Positions 1 through 12,153 of a stretch of 62,694 nucleotides of DNA are shown piece by piece (the stretch's first letter is position 1; each line of letters opens with the position of its first letter). Both the position numbers and the translations under genes were made by a program. The notes beneath the pieces are model-generated. The model did not search any database, was not told where the DNA came from, and saw only the letters and a program-made list of their open reading frames with translations. Source of the stretch: Pseudobdellovibrionaceae bacterium (GTDB lineage: Bacteria > Bdellovibrionota > Bdellovibrionia > Bdellovibrionales > UBA1609); NCBI GenBank assembly GCA_030591685.1, contig JAUVAX010000011.1, positions 1 through 62,694 of the forward strand, written 5' to 3'.

Positions 1-1122
1 AATTTATATAATTTTAGAAACTTTTCTAAACTGAAACTACCATTATCACCGGGGCTTAATATTTTTTTAGGTGAAAATGGTCAAGGTAAAACAAACTTAC
101 TTGAATCTATTTATCTAGCCGTTAAAGGTAAGAGTTTTCGACCTAGTCAAGTATCCACATTAATCAACAAAGATATCAACAATACTTCCAAACTAGCGTT
201 GGCAAAAGTTAAGATAAAAAAAATAGAATGTTCAGAAGAAATAAAAGTACAACTCTCAGAAGAAAAAAAAACTTTTTTTTTAAATGATAAAAAAACAAGC
301 TCTAGAAAAATAATTCAAAAATTTCCAGTAATTTTATTTAGTCCAGAGAGTTTAACAGCTATTAAAGACGGCCCTGAACAAAGAAGAGATCTCATTGACG
401 AGTGGCTAGTTATTTGTGATATAAAAAATGAAAAAATACTTTCAGATTTTAAAAAAGTTCTTAAAGTTAGAAATAAAATACTTAGAGATTTTAAAAAAGG
501 GTTTTCAACCTTAATACAAACTCAAAGCTTATTAGAGGCCATAAATCAAAATTTTTTAAGCGCCTCTGTAAATTTAATGCAAGCAAGAGTGCAGTCATTA
601 AAATTAATATTAAATGATTTTAATAAAACCATGAGATTTATTACAAAAGACGAATTTGTGGATATTTCTGTGGATTACCTAGTGTCATCAGTGTCAGCTA
701 TGACATGGGGCTACGAGAAAACGAAAGATCAAATGATGCTGAGGGCCAAAGAATTACAAAGCTCTGAGCTTAATTCTGGGCTCACTTTAGTGGGTCCGCA
801 CAGGCATGATGTACAGTTTTTAATGTCTGGTGAGGATTCAAGGTATTATTGCTCGCAAGGTCAACAAAGAGCCCTGATTTTATCGTTTAAAATGGCACAA
901 ATAATCTGTCACCAAAGAGTTTATAATGACTATCCGTTATTATTGTTGGATGATGTTCTGTCCGAGCTTGATAAAACAAAAAGAAACCAATTAATTTTAT
1001 TTTTGAAGGGAATAAATGCTCAAATTTTTTTAACAACAACAGATTTGGCATTTAAGTTAAATGAGTTAAATAAAGACCTTGCGGTGTTTAATATTGAAAA
1101 AGGTCAAATAAAGTCAGTCTAG
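1..1122 (+). CDS. recF: RecF, DNA replication/repair ATPase (5' end outside window)
   Basis: RecF is an SMC-like ATPase that loads RecA with RecO and RecR at single-strand gaps. The reading frame is open from base 1 and the visible protein starts inside the N-terminal domain (NLYNFRNF). The Walker A motif GENGQGKT is encoded near bases 73-96, before the first in-frame TTG at 199, so that TTG cannot be the true start. An ABC signature (CSQGQQRALIL) and Walker B (LLLLDDVLSELD) follow near the C terminus. Only a few N-terminal residues are missing. It sits 18 nt before gyrB, in the dnaA-dnaN-recF-gyrB order typical of oriC regions, so oriC probably lies just left of the window. Confidence 0.96.
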   Translation, partial: NLYNFRNFSKLKLPLSPGLNIFLGENGQGKTNLLESIYLAVKGKSFRPSQVSTLINKDINNTSKLALAKVKIKKIECSEEIKVQLSEEKKTFFLNDKKTSSRKIIQKFPVILFSPESLTAIKDGPEQRRDLIDEWLVICDIKNEKILSDFKKVLKVRNKILRDFKKGFSTLIQTQSLLEAINQNFLSASVNLMQARVQSLKLILNDFNKTMRFITKDEFVDISVDYLVSSVSAMTWGYEKTKDQMMLRAKELQSSELNSGLTLVGPHRHDVQFLMSGEDSRYYCSQGQQRALILSFKMAQIICHQRVYNDYPLLLLDDVLSELDKTKRNQLILFLKGINAQIFLTTTDLAFKLNELNKDLAVFNIEKGQIKSV

Positions 1123-1140
1123 ATTTTGAAAGGGCAATGA

Positions 1141-3579
<2,439 letters not shown>

Positions 3580-3597
3580 AAGTTTTAAGGAAAAATA

Positions 3598-6042
3598 ATG
3601 GATACTACTGAAAACACAAACATACAGCCCGTTGATATTAACAAAGAAATGCGTGAGGCCTATTTACAATACTCTATGAGTGTAATTGTTGGACGAGCTT
3701 TACCTGACGTTAGAGATGGGTTAAAGCCTGTTCACCGAAGAATCTTATTTGCGATGAATGATTTAGGTAACTATCATAACAAACCTTATAAAAAATCAGC
3801 TCGTATTGTTGGGGATGTCATCGGTAAGTACCATCCGCACGGAGATACGGCGGTTTATGATACCATGGTAAGAATGGCTCAGGAGTTTTCTTTAAGACAC
3901 CCCCTCGTCGACGGGCAAGGTAACTTTGGTTCTGTCGATGGAGATTCACCGGCAGCCCAACGTTATACCGAAGTTAGAATGACAAAATTAGCAGAGGAAC
4001 TTTTAGAGGACATTGAAAAAGACACAGTACCTTTTCAACCAAACTATGATGATTCACTAATGATACCTACAGTGCTGCCGGCAAAGTTTCCGAATCTTTT
4101 AGCTAATGGTAGTTCAGGGATTGCTGTGGGTATGGCTACAAATATACCGCCACATAACTTAGGTGAGTTGATCGACGGGTGTATTAACTTAATTAATAAC
4201 CCTGAAATTACAATAGATGACCTTATGAAAGATATTAAGGGGCCGGACTTTCCAACCTCTGGTATTATTTCTGGAACTACAGGTATTCACCAGGCCTATA
4301 AAAAAGGTCGCGGCATTATTACTATTAAGGCTGTTGCAGAAATTATTTCGGTTAAAGATCGAGAGCAGATTATTGTTACAGAAATCCCATATCAGGTAAA
4401 TAAAGCTAAGCTTATTGAAAGCATGGCCTCTTTGGTAAGAGAAAAACGCGTTGAGGGTATCTCAGATATTCGAGATGAGTCCTCTAGAGAGGGCATGAGA
4501 ATTGTAATTTTTTGTAAACGAAACGAAAACGCCCAGGTCATTTTAAATCGTTTATATAAATTTACACAGATGCAAGTGAGTTATGGAATCATAATGCTCG
4601 CTATTGATTCAAAAAAACGACCAAAAACTTTTGATTTAAAGGGAATGTTAGACTCTTTCGTTGAGCATCGAAAAGATGTTGTTACTAGAAGGTGTATTTT
4701 TGAGCTTAAAAAGGCTCAAGCAAGAGCCCATATTTTAGAGGGCTTAAAAAAGGCCTTGGATCAAATAGATGCCGTTATAGAAACGATAAGAGCTTCAAAA
4801 GAGGCTGCCGTAGCAAAGTCTAATTTAATGGAAAGATTTTCCTTCACTGAGGAGCAATCGCAAGCCATATTAGAAATGCGTCTGCAAAGGTTAACAGGTC
4901 TAGAGCGACAAAAAATATTAAATGAACTTGAAGACCTGAAGGAAAAAATTAACTGGCTGACGAAGGTGTTAGCAGACGTTAATGAAGTGTATAAAATTAT
5001 CATTGAAGAATTAGTAGATATAAAAAAGAAGTTTGCTAATAAACGTAGAACAAAAATTGAAGTTAATGAATCTGAAACAGAGGTAGAAGACTTAATAGCT
5101 AATGAAGAGGTTATTGTTTTACTAACGTTCTCTGGAAATATAAAAAGAATCCCCGTTGAAGACTACAGATTACAAAAAAGGGGTGGCAAGGGCCTTAAGG
5201 GGGCCCAAACAAAAGATGAGGATTATGTGTGGAAAATTTTTGGCACAGATACTCATACAACATTACTTTCATTCTCTGATCGCGGAAAAGCATATTGGAC
5301 AAAGGTTTATAAGGTCCCTCAGGGGAGCCGCACGAGTCGCGGTAAATCAATACGAAATGTGATTAATTTATCTGGTGGTGAAAATGTAAGAGCCGTGTTG
5401 CCTATTAAAAATTTTGGTGAGCCAGGATTTGTTGTTTTACTAACAGAAAAAGGGATTATTAAAAAAACTGCGCTTGATTTATATTCGAAGCCAAGGCCAT
5501 CAGGTTTGATAGCTTTAACTACGGATCTTGAAGATAATTTAACAGCGGCTCATACAAGTACCGGAGGCTGTGATATTTTTATAGCCACTCGTCAAGGAAT
5601 GTCGATTCGGTTTAACGAAAATGATGTTCGAGGTATGGGGCGCTCGGCCCGTGGGGTAAAAGGAATTACGTTAGGCAAAGAAGACACTGTGATAGGCATG
5701 GAAGTGATACCTAAAAACTGTGAACATACGATTTTAATTGTTACAGAGGGTGGTTACGGCAAAAGAACACCGCTTAATGAGTACAGGGTACAAAGTCGAG
5801 GTGGCGTTGGAATTATTACTCAAAAGACGACTGATAAAGTGGGCAAGGTTGTTGCGGCTAAATTAGTAAGTAACGATGAGCATATAATGATAACAACAAA
5901 TGAGGGTCAGGCCATACGAATGAAGTGTTCTGATATTTCTAAGTTTGGCAGAAACACTCAAGGCGTTCGTTTGATAAACATTAAATCAGGTGAAAGAATT
6001 ACTGGTTTAGCTGTGCTAGATGCAGATGAAGATAATAATTAA
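3598..6042 (+). CDS. gyrA: DNA gyrase subunit A
   Basis: GyrA is the DNA-cleaving subunit of gyrase. The active-site tyrosine is Y123 in [10 protein letters not shown]. The quinolone-resistance region reads HGDTAVYD, so the position equivalent to E. coli Ser83 is Thr84 and the Asp87 equivalent is Asp88; Thr there is common in wild-type gyrases. The GyrA box QKRGGKG in the C-terminal beta-pinwheel separates it from ParC. Length (814 aa) is normal. A TAAGGA ribosome site precedes the ATG, 18 nt after gyrB. The last codons overlap the downstream lipoprotein gene, suggesting translational coupling. Confidence 0.98.
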   Translation: MDTTENTNIQPVDINKEMREAYLQYSMSVIVGRALPDVRDGLKPVHRRILFAMNDLGNYHNKPYKKSARIVGDVIGKYHPHGDTAVYDTMVRMAQEFSLRHPLVDGQGNFGSVDGDSPAAQRYTEVRMTKLAEELLEDIEKDTVPFQPNYDDSLMIPTVLPAKFPNLLANGSSGIAVGMATNIPPHNLGELIDGCINLINNPEITIDDLMKDIKGPDFPTSGIISGTTGIHQAYKKGRGIITIKAVAEIISVKDREQIIVTEIPYQVNKAKLIESMASLVREKRVEGISDIRDESSREGMRIVIFCKRNENAQVILNRLYKFTQMQVSYGIIMLAIDSKKRPKTFDLKGMLDSFVEHRKDVVTRRCIFELKKAQARAHILEGLKKALDQIDAVIETIRASKEAAVAKSNLMERFSFTEEQSQAILEMRLQRLTGLERQKILNELEDLKEKINWLTKVLADVNEVYKIIIEELVDIKKKFANKRRTKIEVNESETEVEDLIANEEVIVLLTFSGNIKRIPVEDYRLQKRGGKGLKGAQTKDEDYVWKIFGTDTHTTLLSFSDRGKAYWTKVYKVPQGSRTSRGKSIRNVINLSGGENVRAVLPIKNFGEPGFVVLLTEKGIIKKTALDLYSKPRPSGLIALTTDLEDNLTAAHTSTGGCDIFIATRQGMSIRFNENDVRGMGRSARGVKGITLGKEDTVIGMEVIPKNCEHTILIVTEGGYGKRTPLNEYRVQSRGGVGIITQKTTDKVGKVVAAKLVSNDEHIMITTNEGQAIRMKCSDISKFGRNTQGVRLINIKSGERITGLAVLDADEDNN

Positions 6043-6838
6043 GATATTTTTATTTTCATGGTGTGTGTTGCTCTTAAGTTCGTGCGAACTTTCAACAGCA
6101 AGACTTGAGTACAACAGAGCCATAAGGGCAAAAAAAAACCAGGACTATGAGGTTTCACTTAAATATTTTAAAAGAGTTGCTAAAAGAAAACCGGAAACAA
6201 GTTTAGCATTAGAGTCAGCTATTCAAGGAGCTAGGCTAGCTCATTTTGATGTGCAAGACTATAACTCGGCGATCGAACTGTATAAATTTATTATTATTTA
6301 CTCTGACAAACTTAGTGTGGTCTATGAAGCTCAGTTTGAACTGGCAAATCTATATTATTCAAAAACTCTTAATTATAAAAAAGCTATAATTGAGTACAGC
6401 AAACTTCTACAACTAAAAAATTCAACAAAAAATAAAATAATAATTAAAACGAATATTGCTAAATCTCAGTACCATTTAAATAATTTCTATCAAGCCAATG
6501 TTGAAATAAAAGAATTACTTAAAGAGGACATTTCGGAAGAAAAAAAGTTTGAAATACTTTTATTTAAAGGAAACACGCTTGTAACAATAAAAAAACATAA
6601 GCAGGCCATAAGTGTATTTAAAAAACTCATTATTGACTACCCAGACCGTTCGTTAAAAGAGAAAGTTTTTTTAAATGTTTCTGTTTGTTTTGAGGAAATG
6701 AGCGATTTTAAAAGTGCAATAAAAATCATTGATGGTCAAAAGGGTAAGTATCCCGACACCGATTTTTTAGATCATAAAATACGAAGATTGCAGCAAAGAC
6801 GAAAAAATTTACCAGGAGCAAGGGGGCTTGTTAGATAA
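6020..6838 (+). CDS. TPR-type lipoprotein
   Basis: The 272-residue protein begins with a lipoprotein signal peptide ending in the lipobox LLSSC, so it should be lipid-anchored on the periplasmic face of a membrane. The rest is predicted helical with at least four TPR-like pairs (for example around [16 protein letters not shown] and [17 protein letters not shown]), similar in style to YbgF/BamD-type adaptor lipoproteins. Two ATG codons (6020 and 6026) are possible; the second gives a more typical signal peptide (MKIIIKIF). The gene starts inside gyrA and its stop overlaps the start of atpZ. A specific partner cannot be named. Confidence 0.8.
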   Translation: MQMKIIIKIFLFSWCVLLLSSCELSTARLEYNRAIRAKKNQDYEVSLKYFKRVAKRKPETSLALESAIQGARLAHFDVQDYNSAIELYKFIIIYSDKLSVVYEAQFELANLYYSKTLNYKKAIIEYSKLLQLKNSTKNKIIIKTNIAKSQYHLNNFYQANVEIKELLKEDISEEKKFEILLFKGNTLVTIKKHKQAISVFKKLIIDYPDRSLKEKVFLNVSVCFEEMSDFKSAIKIIDGQKGKYPDTDFLDHKIRRLQQRRKNLPGARGLVR

Positions 6839-7056
6839 TGAAAAAGGGTAAAGGTATAATTTTTATTGGTATTGGATTTGAGCTTATGGTGGCTGTTTTA
6901 GGAGGATTATTTGTAGGTCAAAAAATAGATAAATATATGAGCACAAAAGGTGTATTTACAATTCTACTTATGATTATGGGACTATTGGCATGGGCGATAC
7001 ACTTTATTGTTTTAATAAAAAAATTTAGTAACGAAAATAATGGCCCCGAAAAATGA
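6838..7056 (+). CDS. atpZ: AtpZ/AtpI-like ATP synthase accessory protein
   Basis: A 72-residue protein made of two transmembrane helices joined by a short polar loop (GQKIDKYMSTKG), the layout of the AtpZ family encoded at the head of many atp operons. AtpZ has been linked with AtpI to magnesium/calcium supply or assembly of the rotor ring. The start overlaps the stop of the upstream lipoprotein and the stop overlaps the start of atpI, so the genes are translationally coupled. Family assignment rests on the two-helix pattern and the position next to atpI and atpB. Confidence 0.8.
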   Translation: MKKGKGIIFIGIGFELMVAVLGGLFVGQKIDKYMSTKGVFTILLMIMGLLAWAIHFIVLIKKFSNENNGPEK

Positions 7057-7451
7057 GCTCAAAATCGGGACCTAATATTAATACCTTTAATTATTTTCGC
7101 CCGGTGTACTTTCAAATAATTGGGTCATTTGTGGCCCTGGCGATAACGCTAAGCATTAGCGAGGATAAAGCGCTCTTTATGGGCGTTTTCTTTGGTGCAC
7201 TTATCATAACTGTAGATCTTTTCATTCTATGCTGGTTGTTAAAACGAATTTTTTTAAAAAAATCAATTGCCTTGAGTCTTAGTCTCATTGTATTTAAGTG
7301 GGCGATTTTAGGTTTAATAATTTATTTAATGTTTAAATATTTTAACGTCAGTGGCTTAGGGATTTTTGTAGGGTTATCCACATTAATAGTAAGCACTTTA
7401 TTTTTGGTAACAATGAGTTTAGTAACGAAAGAGCAAAATGGTACATTTTAA
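7053..7451 (+). CDS. atpI: ATP synthase protein I (AtpI-like)
   Basis: A 132-residue membrane protein with four predicted helices (about residues 22-42, 44-65, 73-95 and 99-122). Size, topology and location between atpZ and atpB fit AtpI, which helps assemble the c-ring in other bacteria. Sequence identity in this family is low, so the call leans on context. It overlaps atpZ by 4 nt and atpB by 14 nt. Confidence 0.78.
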   Translation: MSSKSGPNINTFNYFRPVYFQIIGSFVALAITLSISEDKALFMGVFFGALIITVDLFILCWLLKRIFLKKSIALSLSLIVFKWAILGLIIYLMFKYFNVSGLGIFVGLSTLIVSTLFLVTMSLVTKEQNGTF

Positions 7452-8142
7452 CTGGACACAATTAATACCTGGGGTTGGCCATGAGTACATTCATGTCGCC
7501 ACAGCCTTGATTGTGAGCCTTTTTTTGATTGTTTTTGCTGTACTTGGACGAGTTGCTTTAGGTACAGGTGAAGCGGCGATAGGGCCCTCAGGGAAGCTTT
7601 CAATAAAAGGTGTTTTTGAGCTCATAACGGAATTTATCGTTAGTTTAACAGTTATGGTTATTGGTGAAAAGGGGCGTCATTATACGCCGATGTTTGCCGC
7701 CATCTTCCTTTTTATTTTCATTAATAATATTACAGGCTTACTACCGGGCATGACACCAGCCACGGATAATATGAATACAACTATAGCAGTGGGTCTGTTT
7801 TCATTTATAATTTATAATTTATTTGGACTAAAAGAGCACGGAATTGCCTATTTAAAGCACTTTTTAGGGCCGAGTTTACCTTGGTATTTATTTTTTATTC
7901 CAATTATGATGCTTTGTATTGAGCTTATTTCACACACTGTTAGGCCGTTTAGTTTAGCACTGCGACTAAGAGGGAACATGACAGGCGACCATGCTGTTTT
8001 AAGTGCCTTTTTAGATCTCGTACCCATAGTAGTGCCGGTCGCATTTTATTGTTTAGGTCTTTTTGTCTGTTTTATGCAGGCATTTGTATTTACCTTATTG
8101 ACCATGATTTACGTATCTATGGCAATATCGCACGACCACTAA
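7438..8142 (+). CDS. atpB: ATP synthase F0 subunit a
   Basis: Subunit a forms the ion half-channels next to the c-ring. The 234-residue protein has five or six membrane helices. The essential stator arginine lies in SLALRLRGNMTGDH, the counterpart of E. coli LRLFGNM, and the final helices contain QAFVFTLLTMIYV. It is followed 14 nt later by atpE. The F1 genes and subunit b are not in this window, so the ATP synthase genes are split between at least two loci. Confidence 0.95.
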   Translation: MVHFNWTQLIPGVGHEYIHVATALIVSLFLIVFAVLGRVALGTGEAAIGPSGKLSIKGVFELITEFIVSLTVMVIGEKGRHYTPMFAAIFLFIFINNITGLLPGMTPATDNMNTTIAVGLFSFIIYNLFGLKEHGIAYLKHFLGPSLPWYLFFIPIMMLCIELISHTVRPFSLALRLRGNMTGDHAVLSAFLDLVPIVVPVAFYCLGLFVCFMQAFVFTLLTMIYVSMAISHDH

Positions 8143-8156
8143 GGGAGAAAAGCAAA

Positions 8157-8465
8157 ATGAAAAAAGCTATTATTACGACGATGTTACTATTAGGATCTAT
8201 TCCTGCACTAGCTGAAGAGGTTGCACAGGCAACAGCAGAGGCGGCCACAGGATCTGGCGGATTACGTTTTATCGCCATTGGTTTTGCAGTGGGCATTGCT
8301 GCTCTCGGTGGAGCATTAGGGCAAGGTAAAATTGGAGCCTCAGCAATGGATGGAATTGCTAGAAATCCACAGGCTTATAAAGAAATGTTCATACCAATGA
8401 TTTTAGGCTTAGTGTTTATTGAGTCTCTAGTTATTTATGCTTTAGTTTTAGCCTTTATTCTTTAA
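8157..8465 (+). CDS. atpE: ATP synthase F0 subunit c with signal-peptide-like N terminus
   Basis: Subunit c forms the rotor ring. The start is the ATG at 8157, after a GGGAGAAAAGC ribosome site; an in-frame upstream extension inside atpB was discarded. The 102-residue product has a hydrophobic N-terminal leader ending in PALAEE that resembles a cleavable signal peptide, then two helices joined by the polar loop ARNPQ. The ion carboxylate is Glu89 in helix 2 (FIESLVIY). Gln56 in helix 1 (LGQGK), Ser90 and Tyr94 match ligand positions known from sodium-binding rings (Gln32, Glu65, Ser66, Tyr70 of Ilyobacter tartaricus). Thr67 of that ring is Leu here, so ion specificity is uncertain. Confidence 0.95.
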   Translation: MKKAIITTMLLLGSIPALAEEVAQATAEAATGSGGLRFIAIGFAVGIAALGGALGQGKIGASAMDGIARNPQAYKEMFIPMILGLVFIESLVIYALVLAFIL

Positions 8466-8487
8466 AAAACTCTAATAAAAGAAAATT

Positions 8488-8517
8488 AAAAAAGCAGGCC
8501 TTATGTCCTGCTTTTTT
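8488..8517 (+). terminator. Rho-independent terminator after atpE
   Basis: An 11-bp perfect stem (AAAAAAGCAGG paired with CCTGCTTTTTT) with an 8-nt loop, ending in six T. It lies 22 nt after the atpE stop and should end the gyrase/atp transcription unit. Confidence 0.9.
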
Positions 8518-8643
8518 AATTTAAAAAGTATGAAGTGCCCGCGTTTAGGGCCTTATTTACATTTAAAATTAATTTTTAAATATTTTTTCGTTTGTAGCGA
8601 CTAAAGTCTTGCTCCTTTGAGAAAAGAAACAAGCTAAGTGGCT

Positions 8644-8670
8644 TAAGTCATTCATGTTTTTTGCCGAAAA
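8644..8670 (+). promoter_or_regulatory. Candidate sigma-28 (FliA-type) promoter
   Basis: TAAG at 8644-8647, a 15-nt spacer and GCCGAAAA at 8663-8670 match the FliA consensus TAAA-N15-GCCGATAA closely. Transcription would start near 8676, about 15 nt before the ATG at 8691. A TTG at 8661 inside this motif could open a longer frame, but would lie upstream of the predicted transcript start. Confidence 0.5.
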
Positions 8671-8690
8671 TACATTGTATAGGGCAAAAC

Positions 8691-10712
8691 ATGGCAGATG
8701 ATAAAAATGTAAAAACAACTGAGCTTATTGACGGTGTACCTCCTGATAAACAGGAGCTTCGGCTTTTATTTTTAGTTAAGCATCCAAATAAAGTGCAGCA
8801 AATCACAAAATACTTAACTCGAAGAGGTTGGCCCTCAAAAACAGTGGGGAGTTTTACGGAGCTTGTTGGTCTTGTGAGCGAGTTCGTACCGCACTATGTG
8901 ATACTAAGCATAAATCATCCAAGTAAAAAAATATTAACTCTTCCAGATATTATAGTACAAACATTTAATTCGCGTTGTATTTTTATTGGTGAGGATATGA
9001 GTGCCAAGACTATGCAATCACTGGATAGGATTAAACAACATAAAGTAATAAAAACAAATATAAGTGGACCAAGCATACATAGAAATATTATTGAAATAAT
9101 TAAATCAGAGCAAAACTTAGAAAAAGCGAACAAAAAGAAATTAGCTCAATCCAAAAAAACAAATAAAAATCCAATTAAAATGGAAGAGTCAAAGCAGGCA
9201 GAAGTAAGCACTAATAATGAAAGAGTAATCGTTGAAGGCAATGTAGTCATTAAAAGTCAGTCACAAAACTTAAGCTCATCGAAAAGTAATTCCAACGAGG
9301 CTGAAGAAAAGGAAAGGGGCAGTGCTTTTGCAAGTGAGACCTCAGACGACAGCCAAGAGAACGCGGTGGTAGGTAAAGCCGAAAACACAGAGGACTTGAA
9401 CCTAACCGATAAGAATCAAGATGAGTACGAAGACCCATTTGATGACGGTGGTTTTTTTGATTCAATGGACTATGACGGAGAATCAGAGGATATAAAGCCC
9501 GTCATCAAACAAGCAACCCCAGAAGATATAAATATAGAAAACAAAGATAAAGAGGCTAATTCTGAAGTTCTATCGACTGCGAATGCTGAAAGTGCAAACA
9601 TTGAAGGTGTGAACGGCGAAGGAGCAGAAGAGTACATCCCTTTAGAGAGCAGCAAAACAGAAAGCAGAGCCAGCCAAATCCAGGCTGAAAATGAAGCCAC
9701 AGAAATAAAAAGTTCAGAGCAAGATGAGCCGCAGAAAATTGAAAAATTAAATGATATTAAAGCAGAGAGTCTAACAGAGCCGTCTGTCGCAATGAAAGAG
9801 GAAGTAAACCCAGAACCGTTGGATTTAGAAAAACCAGAGGACACAGGAGACAAAGCTTCAGAGGACTCAGTAGATGCTGTTAAAATAGCTGCCAAGACCG
9901 TAGGCTCAGAAAAAATAAGCACAGATGTTAAGGGTCTAAAAAATGCAAATCCAGAAAGTGAAACAGTAGAAGACAATAAAATACTAAAGAACTTGAAAAA
10001 AGCGATGGGGAACAAGCAAACAGGTTTATTTCATGAAATTGTAAATGAAAGTTTCTTAAAACTTTGCGATCAAAACAGCGAAAAGCTAGTTTCTTTAGAA
10101 ATAGTAGATAAAACAAGTTGTTTGTTTATAACCTCAAAAAACAACATGGGGTATTTAATGATTGCAAGTTCTGGCGCAGAAGTGGACATGGAGTTGGCCA
10201 AAAGCTTAAGAGTTGACATTGAAAAAAGACTTTTAGAATTAAATGATGAGTACGTTATAGAAACAGAACAGGTTATTAAAATTGATGCCGTTGATTTCAG
10301 CAGCTATGCTAGTGAGACCTCAGAATTTAGCATTAAATCTAGACACAAGGGCAATGAGGTTATGATTTCATTTTTTGAAATGGAGAAGATAGAACCTAAA
10401 ATATATGAGCAAGATAAAGGAAAATTAAAAATCGAACTTTCTGATTTTTCAGTAAACGTTCCGTGCCAGTGCTCTGTATATATGTACCTTGAAAAAAATG
10501 AAAAATTTTACCTTTATTTAAACGAAGGCAGCAGCCTTCAACAAAAGCAAAAGGAAAAGTTAATTAAGAACAATATAAAGCATTTATATATAGACGGCGA
10601 AGATCAAGAAAAATTCAAAAAATGTAGCTCAAAGTTTTTTGTTATTAATTCGATAAACACGTACTTACAAAAAATAATAAAAGAAGAGAAATTAAAAAAA
10701 GACGTCGCCTAG
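8691..10712 (+). CDS. Receiver-like / acidic linker / HD-GYP-associated N-domain-like protein
   Basis: A 673-residue cytoplasmic protein with three parts. Residues about 20-140 look like a response-regulator receiver fold (LRLLFLVKHP, then HYVILSINHP, then SRCIFIGEDM) but without the usual acidic phosphoacceptor pattern. Residues about 150-430 are a disordered, strongly acidic Glu/Ser/Asn-rich linker. The last 120 residues contain VPCQCSVYMYL, FYLYLNEGSSL and IKHLYIDGED, resembling the DUF3391-type domain that precedes HD-GYP phosphodiesterases; no HD-GYP domain follows. The ATG at 8691 after AGGG is preferred over the upstream TTG at 8661. It is monocistronic, with a sigma-28-like promoter. 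A signalling or scaffold role is inference. Confidence 0.7.
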   Translation: MADDKNVKTTELIDGVPPDKQELRLLFLVKHPNKVQQITKYLTRRGWPSKTVGSFTELVGLVSEFVPHYVILSINHPSKKILTLPDIIVQTFNSRCIFIGEDMSAKTMQSLDRIKQHKVIKTNISGPSIHRNIIEIIKSEQNLEKANKKKLAQSKKTNKNPIKMEESKQAEVSTNNERVIVEGNVVIKSQSQNLSSSKSNSNEAEEKERGSAFASETSDDSQENAVVGKAENTEDLNLTDKNQDEYEDPFDDGGFFDSMDYDGESEDIKPVIKQATPEDINIENKDKEANSEVLSTANAESANIEGVNGEGAEEYIPLESSKTESRASQIQAENEATEIKSSEQDEPQKIEKLNDIKAESLTEPSVAMKEEVNPEPLDLEKPEDTGDKASEDSVDAVKIAAKTVGSEKISTDVKGLKNANPESETVEDNKILKNLKKAMGNKQTGLFHEIVNESFLKLCDQNSEKLVSLEIVDKTSCLFITSKNNMGYLMIASSGAEVDMELAKSLRVDIEKRLLELNDEYVIETEQVIKIDAVDFSSYASETSEFSIKSRHKGNEVMISFFEMEKIEPKIYEQDKGKLKIELSDFSVNVPCQCSVYMYLEKNEKFYLYLNEGSSLQQKQKEKLIKNNIKHLYIDGEDQEKFKKCSSKFFVINSINTYLQKIIKEEKLKKDVA

Positions 10713-10730
10713 CCCCTGCCAAAAGTAAGT

Positions 10731-12101
10731 TTATAATAAGGGCTTTATAACCTGCTCAAAGCCATTTTTTATATATTTTAGTTGCTCCGCAGTTTCAGCT
10801 TCAAACCGTATAACTAATACGGGTTGAGTGTTAGAGGCTCGAGCCAGCGCCCACCCATATTTATAAGAAACCCTGAGGCCATCTAAAGTGTTTATTTTGT
10901 ACTCATCTGTATCACATGAAAACTTCTGCTTGAGCTTTTCAACGATAAGATGTTTTTTGTCTTCAGTGGTGTCGATTCTTATTTCAGGGGTGTTGACGGC
11001 AGGGGGAAGGCCCTCTAGAAGCTCTGAGATGGTCTTTCCGGTATTAGAAATTATCTCTATAAGTCTTAAGCCTGCATATAGAGCATCATCGTATCCGTAG
11101 TTTCGGTCAGCAAAAAAGATATGTCCACTGAGCTCTCCACCAAAAGGAGCTTTTTCAGTTTTGATTTTGTCCTTAATTAGACTATGCCCCGTTTTCCACA
11201 TAATAGGGTTGCCGCCCATTTTTTTAATATCTAAGTAAAGGCGATCTGAACACTTTACGTCCCCAATAATTTTTGCATCCGGATTATTGGCTAAAATTGC
11301 TCTTGAAAAAATCAACATAAGCTCATCGCCAAAAATCATTTTACCATTATTATCGACAACGCCGATTCGGTCCGCATCACCATCAAAGCCAATGCCCACA
11401 AGTGAGGAGGTCTCCTTTACAGCCAACTTAAGGTCCCCTAGGTTTTTTTCAACTGTTGGGTCAGGGTGATGGTTTGGAAAGGTTCCATCGGGCTTTTCAA
11501 AGAGTATTGTAGGGCTGAGACCTATAGCCTCGTATAACTTACGAGCAATGCATCCAGCGGCCCCATTGCCACAATCTAAAACAAAAGGGATTGGCTTTAG
11601 ATTTTTAAACTCCTCTTTATAACGAGCAACATATTGATCAAAAATTTTATAATCGTCACTTGATCCATTTCCGGACACGAAATCCTGATCCTTGATCAGT
11701 GACTCAAGTGATTTTATTTCGGAACCATGAATTGTTGAGTTACCCACCGATATTTTAAAGCCATTGTACTCGGGAGGGTTGTGGCTCCCGGTTATGATAA
11801 TGCCACCCTCAATGTTATCAACAGTGAAGGTTGAGTAATAACTGATAGGGGTAGTTATTAGCCCCAGTTGAATGACCTGCGCTCCAGAGTTGACCATGCC
11901 TCTTGTGAGGGCTTCATTTATTGAAGGGCTAGAGAGCCGAGCATCGTGCCCAAGGCTTACAAGTGGGGTTTTATTGTTTGTTTTTTTAATGATATAACTA
12001 ATAAAAGCCTTCCCTAAATTTTCAGCAAACTCAAGGTCGTAGTCTTTTTCGTAGACTCCACGGATATCGTATTCTCTAAAAATGGAACTATTCATAATCA
12101 T
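10731..12101 (-). CDS. Phosphomannomutase/phosphoglucomutase
   Basis: An alpha-D-phosphohexomutase (ManB/AlgC type, 456 aa) that interconverts hexose 6- and 1-phosphates for sugar-nucleotide, LPS or glycogen synthesis. All four family loops are present: the phosphoserine loop TGSHNPP (near residue 106), the metal loop GFDGDADRIG, the sugar loop GGELSGHIFF and the phosphate loop RASNTQPVLVIR. The start chosen is the ATG at 12101, seven nt after GGAG; another ATG lies at 12095. It is the last gene of the minus-strand unit beginning at etfB and meets the preceding plus-strand gene tail to tail. Mannose versus glucose preference cannot be read from the sequence. Confidence 0.93.
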   Translation of the reverse strand: MIMNSSIFREYDIRGVYEKDYDLEFAENLGKAFISYIIKKTNNKTPLVSLGHDARLSSPSINEALTRGMVNSGAQVIQLGLITTPISYYSTFTVDNIEGGIIITGSHNPPEYNGFKISVGNSTIHGSEIKSLESLIKDQDFVSGNGSSDDYKIFDQYVARYKEEFKNLKPIPFVLDCGNGAAGCIARKLYEAIGLSPTILFEKPDGTFPNHHPDPTVEKNLGDLKLAVKETSSLVGIGFDGDADRIGVVDNNGKMIFGDELMLIFSRAILANNPDAKIIGDVKCSDRLYLDIKKMGGNPIMWKTGHSLIKDKIKTEKAPFGGELSGHIFFADRNYGYDDALYAGLRLIEIISNTGKTISELLEGLPPAVNTPEIRIDTTEDKKHLIVEKLKQKFSCDTDEYKINTLDGLRVSYKYGWALARASNTQPVLVIRFEAETAEQLKYIKNGFEQVIKPLL

Positions 12102-12153
12102 TTTCAAACTCCAAACTCTTAAGCATAACTATTATCGTCTTAGATGTTAAAAA

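Noticed and set aside
199-1122. RecF starting at the TTG at 199
   Set aside because: The Walker A motif is encoded upstream in the same frame from base 1; the true start lies outside the window.
5156-5362. 68-aa plus-strand frame within gyrA
   Set aside because: Out-of-phase shadow of the GyrA C-terminal domain.
7374-7382. TTATCCACA DnaA box inside atpI
   Set aside because: It lies in coding sequence as a single box and may be chance.
8049-8156. N-terminal extension of AtpE into atpB
   Set aside because: Translation upstream of 8157 is not homologous to subunit c and overlaps atpB; a good ribosome site precedes 8157.
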